This document shows, piece after piece, positions 14,942 to 22,186 of a stretch of DNA of 28,049 nt (positions are counted from its first letter, which is position 1; every line of letters begins with the position of its first letter). A program made the position numbers and the translations under genes. Below the pieces are notes generated by a model. It was not told the DNA's origin, did no database searches, and worked only from the letters and a program-made list of their open reading frames with translations. Location: NCBI GenBank assembly GCA_045589215.1, contig JAZNOQ010000075.1, positions 1-28,049 on the forward strand, read 5' to 3'. Source of the stretch: JAZNOQ01 sp045589215 (GTDB taxonomy: Bacteria; Bacillota; Clostridia; Oscillospirales; CAG-272).

Positions 14942-16027
14942 TCAGAATTTGATCGGCTTCGAGTTCAGATACTTCTTGACCATCAGGGCGACCTTGAAGG
15001 TGATCGCATGCTCAAACTCACGTAAGTCAAGTCCCGTCAGCTTACGGATCTTCTCGAGACGGTAAACGAGCGTGTTACGGTGTACGAACAGCTTTCTCGA
15101 GGTCTCGGAAACGTTCAGATTGTTCTCGAAGAAGCACTGAATGGTCTGGAGCGTCTCTCTGTCAAGCGACTCGAGGCTTCCCTTCTTGAAGACCTCCTGC
15201 AGGAACATCTCGCAAAGGGTGGTCGGAAGCTGATAGATCAGTCTGCCGATGCCGAGATTTTCGTAGCTGATGATATTCTTCTCGGTCTCAAAGACCTTGC
15301 CGACCTCAAGTGCGACCTGCGCTTCCTTGTAAGCACGGGCGAGATCCTTGATGTTGTCAACGGCGGTCGAGATACCGATCGCGACCTTGGTATAGAACTC
15401 GGTCGAAAGCGTATCCGCAATATTGGTTGCGATCCGTTCGATCTCACGCACATCGGTACCGGGACGGATATCCTTGACGAGAACGATATCGTGCTCTCCT
15501 ACACTGATGACGTAATCCTTCGACTTATCGGGGAACATATTCTGCAGCATCTCGAAGGGCATCATATCGGTCTTGCCGAAGAACTTCACAAGGAAAACGA
15601 TGCGGACCTCCTCGGTGTTGAAATGAAGCTCCTTCGATTTGATATAGATATCGCTCGGAAGAATGTTATCGAGAATGATATTCTTGATAAACGAGCCCTT
15701 ATCATATTTTTCGTCGTACAGATTTTTGATATTGCTGAGCGAGATGACAAGAAGCTTTGACATCTTCTCCGCGACCTTATCCTCGCCGTCCACGAAAACG
15801 ACGTACTCCGCCTTATTGCCCGTTCCGAGCGTGCGATATGTATAGCCACCCGAAACAAGGACCTCAGAGCTGTATGCAAGCTCCTCGCGGATGCCCGGTC
15901 TCTGCTCTCCGATCCTGCCAAGCTCAGAGCAAGCGATGACCGCTCCCGTCTCGTCCATTACACCGATCACGCGATCGATGGCATCCTTCATCTGATGAAT
16001 GACACCTTGAAATAATCTGTTCGACAT
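14942..16027 (-). CDS. CdaR/PucR-type transcriptional regulator
   Basis: The protein has 361 aa. The N-terminal part (NRLFQGVIHQMKDAIDRVIGVMDETGAVIACSE) matches the sugar-diacid recognition domain of CdaR-like proteins. A middle GGDEF-like/PucR segment contains KVAIGISTAVDNIKDLARAYKEAQVAL. The C-terminus carries the PucR-type helix-turn-helix: LNVSETSRKLFVHRNTLVYRLEKI, then TGLDLREFEHAITFKVAL. Start: a longer frame opens at 16087, but AAAGGGGTATTCA directly precedes ATG 16025-16027. The gene stands alone, so its targets cannot be guessed from neighbours. Its core promoter has a palindrome and its leader is highly structured, which suggests self-control. Carbon source or purine-related control is typical of the family; the ligand here is unknown. 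Confidence 0.85.
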   Translation of the reverse strand: MSNRLFQGVIHQMKDAIDRVIGVMDETGAVIACSELGRIGEQRPGIREELAYSSEVLVSGGYTYRTLGTGNKAEYVVFVDGEDKVAEKMSKLLVISLSNIKNLYDEKYDKGSFIKNIILDNILPSDIYIKSKELHFNTEEVRIVFLVKFFGKTDMMPFEMLQNMFPDKSKDYVISVGEHDIVLVKDIRPGTDVREIERIATNIADTLSTEFYTKVAIGISTAVDNIKDLARAYKEAQVALEVGKVFETEKNIISYENLGIGRLIYQLPTTLCEMFLQEVFKKGSLESLDRETLQTIQCFFENNLNVSETSRKLFVHRNTLVYRLEKIRKLTGLDLREFEHAITFKVALMVKKYLNSKPIKF

Positions 16028-16141
16028 TGAATACCCCTTTACTGAAGGAATGCGGCGTACCGCATCCGATTTACGTTTAAGCATCAACAGAAATCTTCAT
16101 ACGCTTCACAAACGTATGGTAAAGTTTACTATGTTGATAGT
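16028..16141 (-). promoter_or_regulatory. Structured 5' leader of the CdaR/PucR-like gene
   Basis: The predicted leader folds into nested stems: ATCAACA (16133-16139 read on minus) with TGTTGAT (16083-16089), enclosing CATACG (16113-16118) with CGTATG (16098-16103). The function is unknown. Confidence 0.5.
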
Positions 16142-16148
16142 GTCCTAT

Positions 16149-16177
16149 ATTATATCACAAAATTTGTGGTTTTTCAA
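16149..16177 (-). promoter_or_regulatory. Promoter of the CdaR/PucR-like gene with embedded palindrome
   Basis: On the minus strand: TTGAAA (16172-16177), 17-bp spacer, perfect TATAAT (16149-16154) with TGA extension. The spacer holds CACAAAATTTGTG (16156-16168), a dyad that would block polymerase if bound. Confidence 0.8.
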
Positions 16178-16300
16178 TAGGATTTTCATAAAAATTGTGA
16201 ATTTTTTGCAAAAATCTCATCCGCAGTTGTCGAATTCGTGCAAGAATTGAAAAATGCATTCTCAAACTGCGTCACAAAAATCACAAAAATTTCACAATTT
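16155..16300. repeat. Cluster of TCACAA/TTGTGA repeats
   Basis: TCACAA occurs at 16155-16160, 16272-16277, 16281-16286 and 16292-16297, and its complement TTGTGA at 16195-16200, all within A+T-rich intergenic DNA between rsmE and the CdaR/PucR-like gene. Three copies are 9 and 11 bp apart. Possible operator array; also possible is chance in low-complexity DNA. Confidence 0.4.
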
Positions 16301-16319
16301 CACCTATAGAGTATCGTAG

Positions 16320-17087
16320 TCAGCTTCCGTCAAGCTCAAGCGCGTATACAAGACAGCCCAGCACGAATGCCGCAGCCGTTTCGGTGCGGAGGATCCGCTT
16401 CCCGAGCCCGGAGATCGTCATTCCCTTTTCTCTCGCGCGGCGCACCTCGTCGAGCGAAAAGCCACCCTCACTGCCGATCACGATCGACACAGTGGGAGCT
16501 TCTCCGTTTGAAATGCGCTTTTTCAGGGTATTTGCGTCGAATGCCTGTCCGAGCGGGATCGTACCGTCTCCCTCGTAGCAAAAGATACAAACATCACTTT
16601 CGGCTGCAAGGTCGAGCATTTCCGAAAAGCTGACCGTCTCGTGTACCGTAGGAAGGACCGCACGTCCCGACTGCTTTGCCGCCTCTGCGGCAATCCTCAC
16701 GCGGCGCTCGGTCTTTTTCCCTTCAGCGTCAGGCTTCATCCGCACGACACATCTCTCGCTCTCAAACGGAACGATCTCAAAGACACCGCATTCGACCGAC
16801 TTCTGGATCACCGAGTCAAGCTTGTCCCCCTTCGGAAGTGCCTGAAAGAGACGCGCAACGTATCCCGGCTCTGCGTCCGACTGCCGCTCGGAGAGGATCC
16901 GCGCGTACACGTCGCTGTCGGTGATGCGTTCAAGCACACACTCGTATTCGTTTTTTTGCATATCGCACACGGTGAGTGGCTCTCCGACCGCCATTCGGAG
17001 CGAACGGGATATATGACGTGCATCCTCACCCGTAATATGAACGGTACCGTCCGTGACAGCATCACGGCGAACAAAAAAACGCGGCAT
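16320..17087 (-). CDS. rsmE: 16S rRNA (uracil-1498-N3)-methyltransferase RsmE
   Basis: The protein has 255 aa, typical length. It methylates U1498 in helix 44 of 16S rRNA. It is a SPOUT-class enzyme with an N-terminal PUA-like domain (MPRFFVR.. to about 70) and a C-terminal knot: EAAKQSGR (135-142), GSEGGF (205-210) and LGKRILRTETA (228-238), which together bind S-adenosylmethionine. ATAGGAGGAGCT precedes the ATG. It lies 24 bp after prmA and shares its transcript; the prmA-rsmE pairing is common in bacteria. Confidence 0.96.
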   Translation of the reverse strand: MPRFFVRRDAVTDGTVHITGEDARHISRSLRMAVGEPLTVCDMQKNEYECVLERITDSDVYARILSERQSDAEPGYVARLFQALPKGDKLDSVIQKSVECGVFEIVPFESERCVVRMKPDAEGKKTERRVRIAAEAAKQSGRAVLPTVHETVSFSEMLDLAAESDVCIFCYEGDGTIPLGQAFDANTLKKRISNGEAPTVSIVIGSEGGFSLDEVRRAREKGMTISGLGKRILRTETAAAFVLGCLVYALELDGS

Positions 17088-17111
17088 AGCTCCTCCTATA
17101 ATACGTAATTC

Positions 17112-18113
17112 TTATTTTTTGCGAACCGCAAGCGCGCACCAACCGTTCTCCTCGCGCTTTTCGACGATCTTGAAGCCGTACTGCTCGAAGGTGCGGATCA
17201 CGTCGTCTGCGCGCTCGGAAATGATACCCGATGCGAGCAGGACACCGTCATCCTTCAGATACGCACCGACGTCGGGCGTCATGCGGATGATGATATCCGC
17301 AACGATATTCGCGCAAACGAGATCGTACGGACCGCAGGAGAGATCGACCTGCCGAAGAAGATCCGACACCTCACAAACAATATTCGTTTGTCCGCTGTCA
17401 CGGATGTTCTCGTTCGCCACGCGAACCGCCATCGGGTCGATGTCGTAGGCGTTGCAGGACTTTGCTCCGAGCTTCGACGCACAGATCGCAAGGATCCCGC
17501 TTCCCGTTCCGACGTCAAGCATACGGCAACCGGGGACGGTGTAGTCCTCGAGCAGCTCGATCACAAGGCGCGTCGTTTCGTGCGTACCCGTACCGAACGC
17601 CATTCCGGGATCCATTCGAACGGTGATCTCACCGTCACAGGGCTCGTAGCTCTCCCATGCGGGAACGATGACGATGCGCTTGCCGATCTTCAGCGTTTTG
17701 TAGTACTGCTTCCACGAATTCGCCCAGTCCTCTTCCCTGACACCATTGATCTCGATCTCACATTCGATCCCCGCTTCCTTAAATCGCTCCTGCAAAAAGG
17801 ATAGGCTGTCCGAAATGCCGCGCTCGGCGGGCAAATAGATCGAGACCGCACCGCGTGTCTTGTCGGCGTTCAGAATGCTTTCGTCGATGAGATCCCCGTA
17901 GCAGGTCTTAAGATCAATGTCGCTGTAATCCTCGATCTGCAGGTTGTTACAGACCATACTCATAATCGCGGTGACCTCGTTCAGCGCGGTAAGCGGAATC
18001 GAAACGCGGATCTGCGTCCAATCGGTCACTCCTGCGTACGGATCGGGCTCGTCATCCGTGAGATAATCGTATATCGTTGCGACCTCGTCGCTTTTCTTAT
18101 CGTGATCGGTCAT
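17112..18113 (-). CDS. prmA: Ribosomal protein L11 methyltransferase PrmA
   Basis: The protein has 333 aa. PrmA trimethylates lysines and the N-terminus of ribosomal protein L11. The N-terminal substrate-binding part contains DWANSWKQYYKTLKIGKRIVIVPAWE, and the class I methyltransferase core has GMAFGTGTHETT (170-181), DVGTGSG (200-206) and the catalytic-loop motif ANIVADII. The N-terminus has an extra acidic stretch (1-30) before the usual domain. An upstream in-frame start at 18182 lies inside the promoter; GGAGG with 8-nt spacing supports ATG 18111-18113. First gene of the prmA-rsmE operon. Confidence 0.95.
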   Translation of the reverse strand: MTDHDKKSDEVATIYDYLTDDEPDPYAGVTDWTQIRVSIPLTALNEVTAIMSMVCNNLQIEDYSDIDLKTCYGDLIDESILNADKTRGAVSIYLPAERGISDSLSFLQERFKEAGIECEIEINGVREEDWANSWKQYYKTLKIGKRIVIVPAWESYEPCDGEITVRMDPGMAFGTGTHETTRLVIELLEDYTVPGCRMLDVGTGSGILAICASKLGAKSCNAYDIDPMAVRVANENIRDSGQTNIVCEVSDLLRQVDLSCGPYDLVCANIVADIIIRMTPDVGAYLKDDGVLLASGIISERADDVIRTFEQYGFKIVEKREENGWCALAVRKK

Positions 18114-18153
18114 TTCTGTTGCCTCCTGCTTATTCGTTTTCTCTGTTTTATTT

Positions 18154-18182
18154 ATTTTATCACGACGCGGAGGAAATGTCAA
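18154..18182 (-). promoter_or_regulatory. Promoter of prmA-rsmE
   Basis: On the minus strand: perfect TTGACA (18177-18182), 17-bp spacer, TAAAAT (18154-18159) with TGA extension. It is divergent from the small-RNA promoter at 18223. Confidence 0.8.
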
Positions 18183-18222
18183 GGAATTTTCAAAAACCCG
18201 ATGCTTCCCTGCTGTGATTTAC

Positions 18223-18251
18223 TTGACAGCAAGCGCAAGTCATGCTACAAT
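18223..18251 (+). promoter_or_regulatory. Strong promoter of a noncoding transcription unit
   Basis: Perfect TTGACA (18223-18228), 17-bp spacer, TACAAT (18246-18251) with TGC extension. It is not the ychF promoter, which has its own at 18453-18481. Confidence 0.8.
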
Positions 18252-18257
18252 GGTAAC

Positions 18258-18409
18258 ATATATAATTTTGGTGTTTTAACATCCAATGTTCATATGGCGT
18301 GGATGAGAGCTACTTGTGGTCGTTTGGAAATGCGATATCGTTATTCTGTTAATATCGTCTATGATAACTTCCCTTGGTGCAATCCCACGGTCCTTCCGCC
18401 CCTTTTTTT
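18258..18409 (+). ncRNA. Candidate small structured RNA of about 150 nt, family not recognised
   Basis: This segment lies between a near-consensus promoter and a seven-T run (18403-18409), and no ribosome binding site with a convincing reading frame is seen. It folds locally: a 5' hairpin UUGGUGU (18268-18274) with ACAUCCAA (18279-18286, one bulge); a long-range stem CGUGGAU (18298-18304) with AUCCCACG (18382-18389, one bulge); and an inner hairpin CGAUAU (18333-18338) with AUAUCG (18352-18357) flanked by GGAA/UUCC. Length and isolation would fit 6S RNA, but its paired ends are not present and the sequence was not matched. No strong GC hairpin directly precedes the T run, so the 3' end is uncertain. 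The 358-bp gap 18183-18540 holds this, the ychF promoter and the prmA promoter. Confidence 0.5.
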
Positions 18410-18452
18410 GCATATTTTTTGGAAATACTCACGAATATTTCAAAGAGAGCAC

Positions 18453-18481
18453 TTGAAAAATCCGTTTATTTATGATATAAT
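18453..18481 (+). promoter_or_regulatory. Promoter of ychF and the downstream operon
   Basis: TTGAAA (18453-18458), 17-bp spacer, perfect TATAAT (18476-18481) with TGA extension; predicted start near 18488, leaving a 50-nt leader. Confidence 0.85.
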
Positions 18482-18540
18482 GTAATTTAATCTATTGACT
18501 CTCCCGTTCTATGGGAGGATACGAAAGGAATATTCACTCT

Positions 18541-19635
18541 ATGAAGCTCGGAATTGTGGGGCTTCCGAACGTCGGAAAGTCCACCCTGTTTAATGCCCTG
18601 ACTAGCGCAGGCGCGGAATCTGCTAACTATCCCTTCTGCACCATCGAGCCGAACGTCGGCGTGGTTGCAGTGCCCGATAAGCGTCTCGACAAGCTCGCCG
18701 AGATGTACTCTCCCGAAAAATATACCCCTGCTGTCATCGAATTCGTTGATATCGCAGGCCTCGTGCGCGGTGCATCGAAGGGTGAGGGACTCGGAAACAA
18801 GTTCCTCTCACACATCCGTGAGGTCGATGCGATCGTTCACGTCATTCGTTGCTTCGAAAACGAGAACATCATTCACGTTGACGGCAAGATCGACGCGATG
18901 CGCGACCTTGAAACGATCAATATGGAGCTGATCTTCTTCGATATGGAGATGATGGAGCGCCGCATTGCGAAGGTCACGAAGGATATGAAGGGCGACAAGT
19001 CCCTCGCCTCCGTGCTTGACCTTTACAATCGCGTGCTGAAGGTTCTTGAAGACGGTCAGTGCGCACGCACGATCGAGCTTTCGGACGACGAAAGAGAGAT
19101 CATGTCCGAGGTCCAGCTTCTCACGATGAAGCCGATCATTTACGTCGCGAACGTAGCCGACAACGAGGCGGCAAAGGAACCGCTCGGAAACGCGATGTAC
19201 TGCGCCCTGAAGGAAGAAGCAAAGAAGGAGGGTGCGGAGGTCATCGCGATCTGCGCACAGGTCGAAGCCGAGATCGCAGAGCTTGACGCGGAGGATCAGG
19301 AGGCATTCCTCGCTGACCTCGGCATCGAGGAGAGCGGTCTTGACCGCCTCATTCGCGCAAGCTATTCCCTGCTCGGACTGATCAGCTATCTGACCGCAGG
19401 CCCGAAGGAGGTACGCGCCTGGACGATCACGCGCGGCACGAAGGCACCGCAGGCGGCAGGCAAGATTCATTCAGATTTCGAGCGCGGCTTCATTCGTGCC
19501 GAGATCGTGGCATACGACGACCTCATTCGTGTCGGCTCTATGACCGCCGCAAAGGAGGCGGGACTTGTCCGTAGCGAGGGCAAGGAATACGTCGTGCAGG
19601 ACGGCGATATCGTCCTCTTCCGCTTTAACGTTTAA
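18541..19635 (+). CDS. ychF: YchF/OLA1-type ATPase, ribosome-binding
   Basis: The protein has 364 aa. YchF is a translation-factor-class P-loop NTPase of the Obg branch that binds ribosomes and prefers ATP. GLPNVGKST (7-15) is the P-loop; DIAGLVRGASKGEGLGN is switch II. A helical hairpin follows and the C-terminus is a TGS domain (ARAWTITRGTKAPQAAGKIHSDF-like). The G4 position reads NVAD where most YchF have NxxE. A start at 18511 is excluded by alignment; the preferred ATG 18541 is preceded by AAAGGA at a spacing of 12 nt. First of five genes in line on the plus strand, 21 bp before trmB. Confidence 0.95.
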   Translation: MKLGIVGLPNVGKSTLFNALTSAGAESANYPFCTIEPNVGVVAVPDKRLDKLAEMYSPEKYTPAVIEFVDIAGLVRGASKGEGLGNKFLSHIREVDAIVHVIRCFENENIIHVDGKIDAMRDLETINMELIFFDMEMMERRIAKVTKDMKGDKSLASVLDLYNRVLKVLEDGQCARTIELSDDEREIMSEVQLLTMKPIIYVANVADNEAAKEPLGNAMYCALKEEAKKEGAEVIAICAQVEAEIAELDAEDQEAFLADLGIEESGLDRLIRASYSLLGLISYLTAGPKEVRAWTITRGTKAPQAAGKIHSDFERGFIRAEIVAYDDLIRVGSMTAAKEAGLVRSEGKEYVVQDGDIVLFRFNV

Positions 19636-19656
19636 TTTACGAAAAGGACTCTTTCT

Positions 19657-20364
19657 ATGAGAATGCGTCATAAGAAGCACGGTGAGGAGCGCATCCTCGC
19701 CTGCTCGGAATTTTTGATCCCCTCGCCCGAAACGAACGAATTCGGAAAAAGCATCGATACGGGAACGCCCGCGATCGTTCCCTCCGACGTTTTCGGAAAC
19801 GATCTTCCCGTCGCACTCGAGATCGGGTGCGGCAAGGGCGGATTTGCGATCAAGACCGCGAAGGCGAACCCCGACGTGAACCTGATCGCGATGGAGCGTG
19901 TCCCCGACGTTGCGTGCATTGCGCTTGAACGCACGATGCAGGAGCGGTACGGAGAAAACGGCGATCCCGAGGCACTAAAGAACCTGCGCTTCCTCATCGG
20001 AAACGCCGAAAATCTCCCCGCGTGGCTCCCGCCGCATTCGATCGACTGCATCTATCTGAATTTCAGCGATCCGTGGCCGAAGAAGGGATACGCGAAGCGT
20101 CGGCTTACTTACCGCCGTTTCCTTGAGATCTATCGAGGACTTCTGAAGAAAGACGGAATCCTCCGCTTTAAGACCGACAACGATCTGCTTTTTGCGTCCT
20201 CGCTTGAAGAGTTTGAGATCGCAGGGCTTCGGGTCGAATGGATGACCGATGATCTCCACAACAGTGAGCGCGCGGCGACCAACATTATGACCGAATACGA
20301 AGAGAATTTCGCATCAAAGGGCAAAAACATCCACGCGGCTGACGTCCGCTTCCCCGAAAAATGA
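19657..20364 (+). CDS. trmB: tRNA (guanine-N7-)-methyltransferase TrmB
   Basis: The protein has 235 aa. TrmB makes m7G46 in the variable loop of many tRNAs. The SAM-binding motif EIGCGKGGF (55-63) and the diagnostic FSDPWPKKGYAKRRL (136-150) are intact, with LRFKTDNDLLF and the C-terminal TEYEENF signature that contacts tRNA. It follows ychF by 21 bp and its stop overlaps the truB start by 4 bp, so it is translationally coupled to truB. Grouping two tRNA-modifying enzymes with a ribosome-bound ATPase makes this a translation-focused operon. Confidence 0.96.
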   Translation: MRMRHKKHGEERILACSEFLIPSPETNEFGKSIDTGTPAIVPSDVFGNDLPVALEIGCGKGGFAIKTAKANPDVNLIAMERVPDVACIALERTMQERYGENGDPEALKNLRFLIGNAENLPAWLPPHSIDCIYLNFSDPWPKKGYAKRRLTYRRFLEIYRGLLKKDGILRFKTDNDLLFASSLEEFEIAGLRVEWMTDDLHNSERAATNIMTEYEENFASKGKNIHAADVRFPEK

Positions 20365-21311
20365 TGGAACAGAACGAAAGCAAGAAAACAGCACTCCCCG
20401 AGCCCGACGGCGTTCTGATCGTCAACAAGCACGCAAAGGCAACCTCGCACGATATCGTCGGAGACATCCGACATATCTATCACACAAGGAAGGTCGGACA
20501 CACGGGAACGCTCGACCCGATGGCAGAGGGCGTTTTGGTCGTTCTCGTCGGCCGCGCCGCAAAGGCATCGGAGTATCTCGTTTCCGACCGCAAGACCTAT
20601 CGAGCGACCCTCCGTCTCGGGCTCACGACCGACACCGAGGACACGACGGGCACGGTACTCACGACGTCGGACAAGCTCCCCGATGCAGAAACGGTGAAGG
20701 CGGTCTGCCGCGAAAAATTCGTCGGAAGGATCTCACAGATCCCGCCGATGTACAGCGCCTTAAAGGTCAATGGGCAGAAGCTCTGTGATCTTGCCCGTGC
20801 GGGCAAAACGGTCGAGCGACAAGCGCGTGAGATCGAGATCTTTTCGCTCGAATGCAAGGAGATCGCGGACACTCCGTCCGACTACACCCTGACCGTGACC
20901 TGCTCGTCGGGCACGTACATCCGAACCCTTTGCGCGGACATTGGCGCTTCACTCGGTGTTGGCGGCGTAATGGCGTCGCTCACAAGACTTGAGGCGGGCG
21001 GATACCGCATCGAGGATGCCGTTTCGGTTTCGACGCTTCGGGAAGAAAGCACCGCCGCGCTTTACGCGCGGCTACTCCCAACCGAATCGCTCTTTTACAC
21101 GATTCCGAGGCTTCCCCTCCCCGCGTTTTTCGAGCGCCTCATCCGCAACGGTTGCTCGGTCGCACAGAAGAAGCTGCGCACGCATTTTTCGGTCGGAGAA
21201 CGCATTCGGCTTTGCTCTGCGGACGGATGCTTCTTCGGGCTCGGTGAGGTCATCCCGTCCGAGGAAGATCCCAGCGGTGCGATCAAATGCATCAAGCTCT
21301 TTTCGCTTTGA
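20361..21311 (+). CDS. truB: tRNA pseudouridine-55 synthase TruB
   Basis: The protein has 316 aa. TruB isomerises U55 in the T-loop of tRNAs. The catalytic Asp is D52 in GHTGTLDPMAEGVL (46-59); DGVLIVNKHAKATSHD (16-31) and YSALKVNGQKLCDLARAG are typical, and TCSSGTYIRTLCADIGASLG forms the C-terminal part of the core. A PUA-like tail follows. The start ATG 20361 overlaps the trmB stop (ATGATG), and a second ATG at 20364 would serve almost as well. Here truB is not beside rbfA/ribF as in many bacteria. A 78-bp gap without terminator leads to the next gene. Confidence 0.95.
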   Translation: MMEQNESKKTALPEPDGVLIVNKHAKATSHDIVGDIRHIYHTRKVGHTGTLDPMAEGVLVVLVGRAAKASEYLVSDRKTYRATLRLGLTTDTEDTTGTVLTTSDKLPDAETVKAVCREKFVGRISQIPPMYSALKVNGQKLCDLARAGKTVERQAREIEIFSLECKEIADTPSDYTLTVTCSSGTYIRTLCADIGASLGVGGVMASLTRLEAGGYRIEDAVSVSTLREESTAALYARLLPTESLFYTIPRLPLPAFFERLIRNGCSVAQKKLRTHFSVGERIRLCSADGCFFGLGEVIPSEEDPSGAIKCIKLFSL

Positions 21312-21389
21312 TGCCACCAAAAACCGATTTTCATTTCTCCCCAAAAAGTGATGATCTCCCCTCAATGACTCACACAGAAAGGCACTGAC

Positions 21390-22151
21390 ATGGCACACGA
21401 CATCGAACGCGAATCCACAGCCTCCTATCTCGGTAGGGTGCTGACGGTTTTCGTCGAAAAATCACCGGGCAAGAACCGCTGCCCCGCCGCATATTCGGGA
21501 TTTTTCCGCAAGGGATCCTTCCGTATGCGGATCTATGTCGTCGGCATCCATAAAAATCCGGGGCCTTCCTTTACGGGTCGGGTGATCGGACTCATTTATG
21601 ACGCAGGCGGTGATACGGCGTTTTCCCGCCATCCCGAGGCGATGGTCCTCGCTCCCTCCTCACAGAAGCTGAACCAAGCGGAGATCGCCGAGCGCGTCTT
21701 CACGGAGGAGGATGCAGGAAAGCACCGCATCGAGCCGCTTTACCACAAGTCCTGCGGTGCGATCGTGTACAGGCGCGGTGACGAGGGGCTTGAATTTCTC
21801 GTTCTGAACGAGCAGCATTCGGACAAATGGGGCTTCCCGAAGGGGCATATGGAGCGCGGCGAAAGCGAACGCGAGACTGCGCGCCGCGAGATCCTTGAGG
21901 AGGCAGGCTTCTCCCCCGAGCTTATCCCCGGCTTCCGCGAGGAGATCCACTACCGTATTTCTGCAACGGGAGAAAAATCCGTGGTCTATTTTCTGTCCGA
22001 ATACGACGGTCCCATAACGGTACGCCCGAACGAGATTGCGGCATACGCGTGGATCAGGCTCGACTCTGCGCGAGAGTATCTCCACCGTGCGAACCTCATT
22101 CGTGCGATCGAACGAGCCCACGCGGCGGTAACGGAAACCGCAAAGGTGTGA
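21390..22151 (+). CDS. Pyrophosphatase-like domain fused to an Ap4A-type Nudix hydrolase
   Basis: The protein has 253 aa and two domains. The C-terminal half (about 117-245) is a Nudix domain: KSCGAIVYRR, WGFPKGHMERGES and a strict box G152-x5-E158-x7-REILEEAGF (166-174), resembling dinucleoside polyphosphate (Ap4A) hydrolases and MutT-like enzymes. The N-terminal half (about 12-115) resembles the short inorganic pyrophosphatase-like proteins of clostridia (YLGR.V.V..., YVVGI, FTGRVIGLIYD, VLAPSSQKLNQAEI). The acidic metal-binding loop usually seen before Y-V-L-G-V is here replaced by GSFRMRI, so that domain has probably lost catalysis. AAAGG lies 8 nt before ATG 21390. It is 78 bp after truB on the same strand. 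Confidence 0.8.
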   Translation: MAHDIERESTASYLGRVLTVFVEKSPGKNRCPAAYSGFFRKGSFRMRIYVVGIHKNPGPSFTGRVIGLIYDAGGDTAFSRHPEAMVLAPSSQKLNQAEIAERVFTEEDAGKHRIEPLYHKSCGAIVYRRGDEGLEFLVLNEQHSDKWGFPKGHMERGESERETARREILEEAGFSPELIPGFREEIHYRISATGEKSVVYFLSEYDGPITVRPNEIAAYAWIRLDSAREYLHRANLIRAIERAHAAVTETAKV

Positions 22152-22186
22152 TACAGACGTATTCAGATCATGGAGGATTTCAAGCA

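Noticed and set aside
15080..15760. 226-residue open frame on the plus strand
   Set aside because: Antisense to the CdaR/PucR-like gene, whose conserved helix-turn-helix fixes the true strand.
18258..18409. Naming the small RNA as 6S RNA
   Set aside because: Length and isolated promoter fit, but the 5' and 3' ends do not form the closing stem expected of 6S RNA and I could not match the sequence from memory.
18102..18485. 127-residue open frame across the prmA-ychF gap
   Set aside because: It crosses two promoters and the candidate RNA, starts inside the prmA gene and has no ribosome binding site.
18808..19470. 220-residue open frame on the minus strand
   Set aside because: Antisense to ychF; no independent support.
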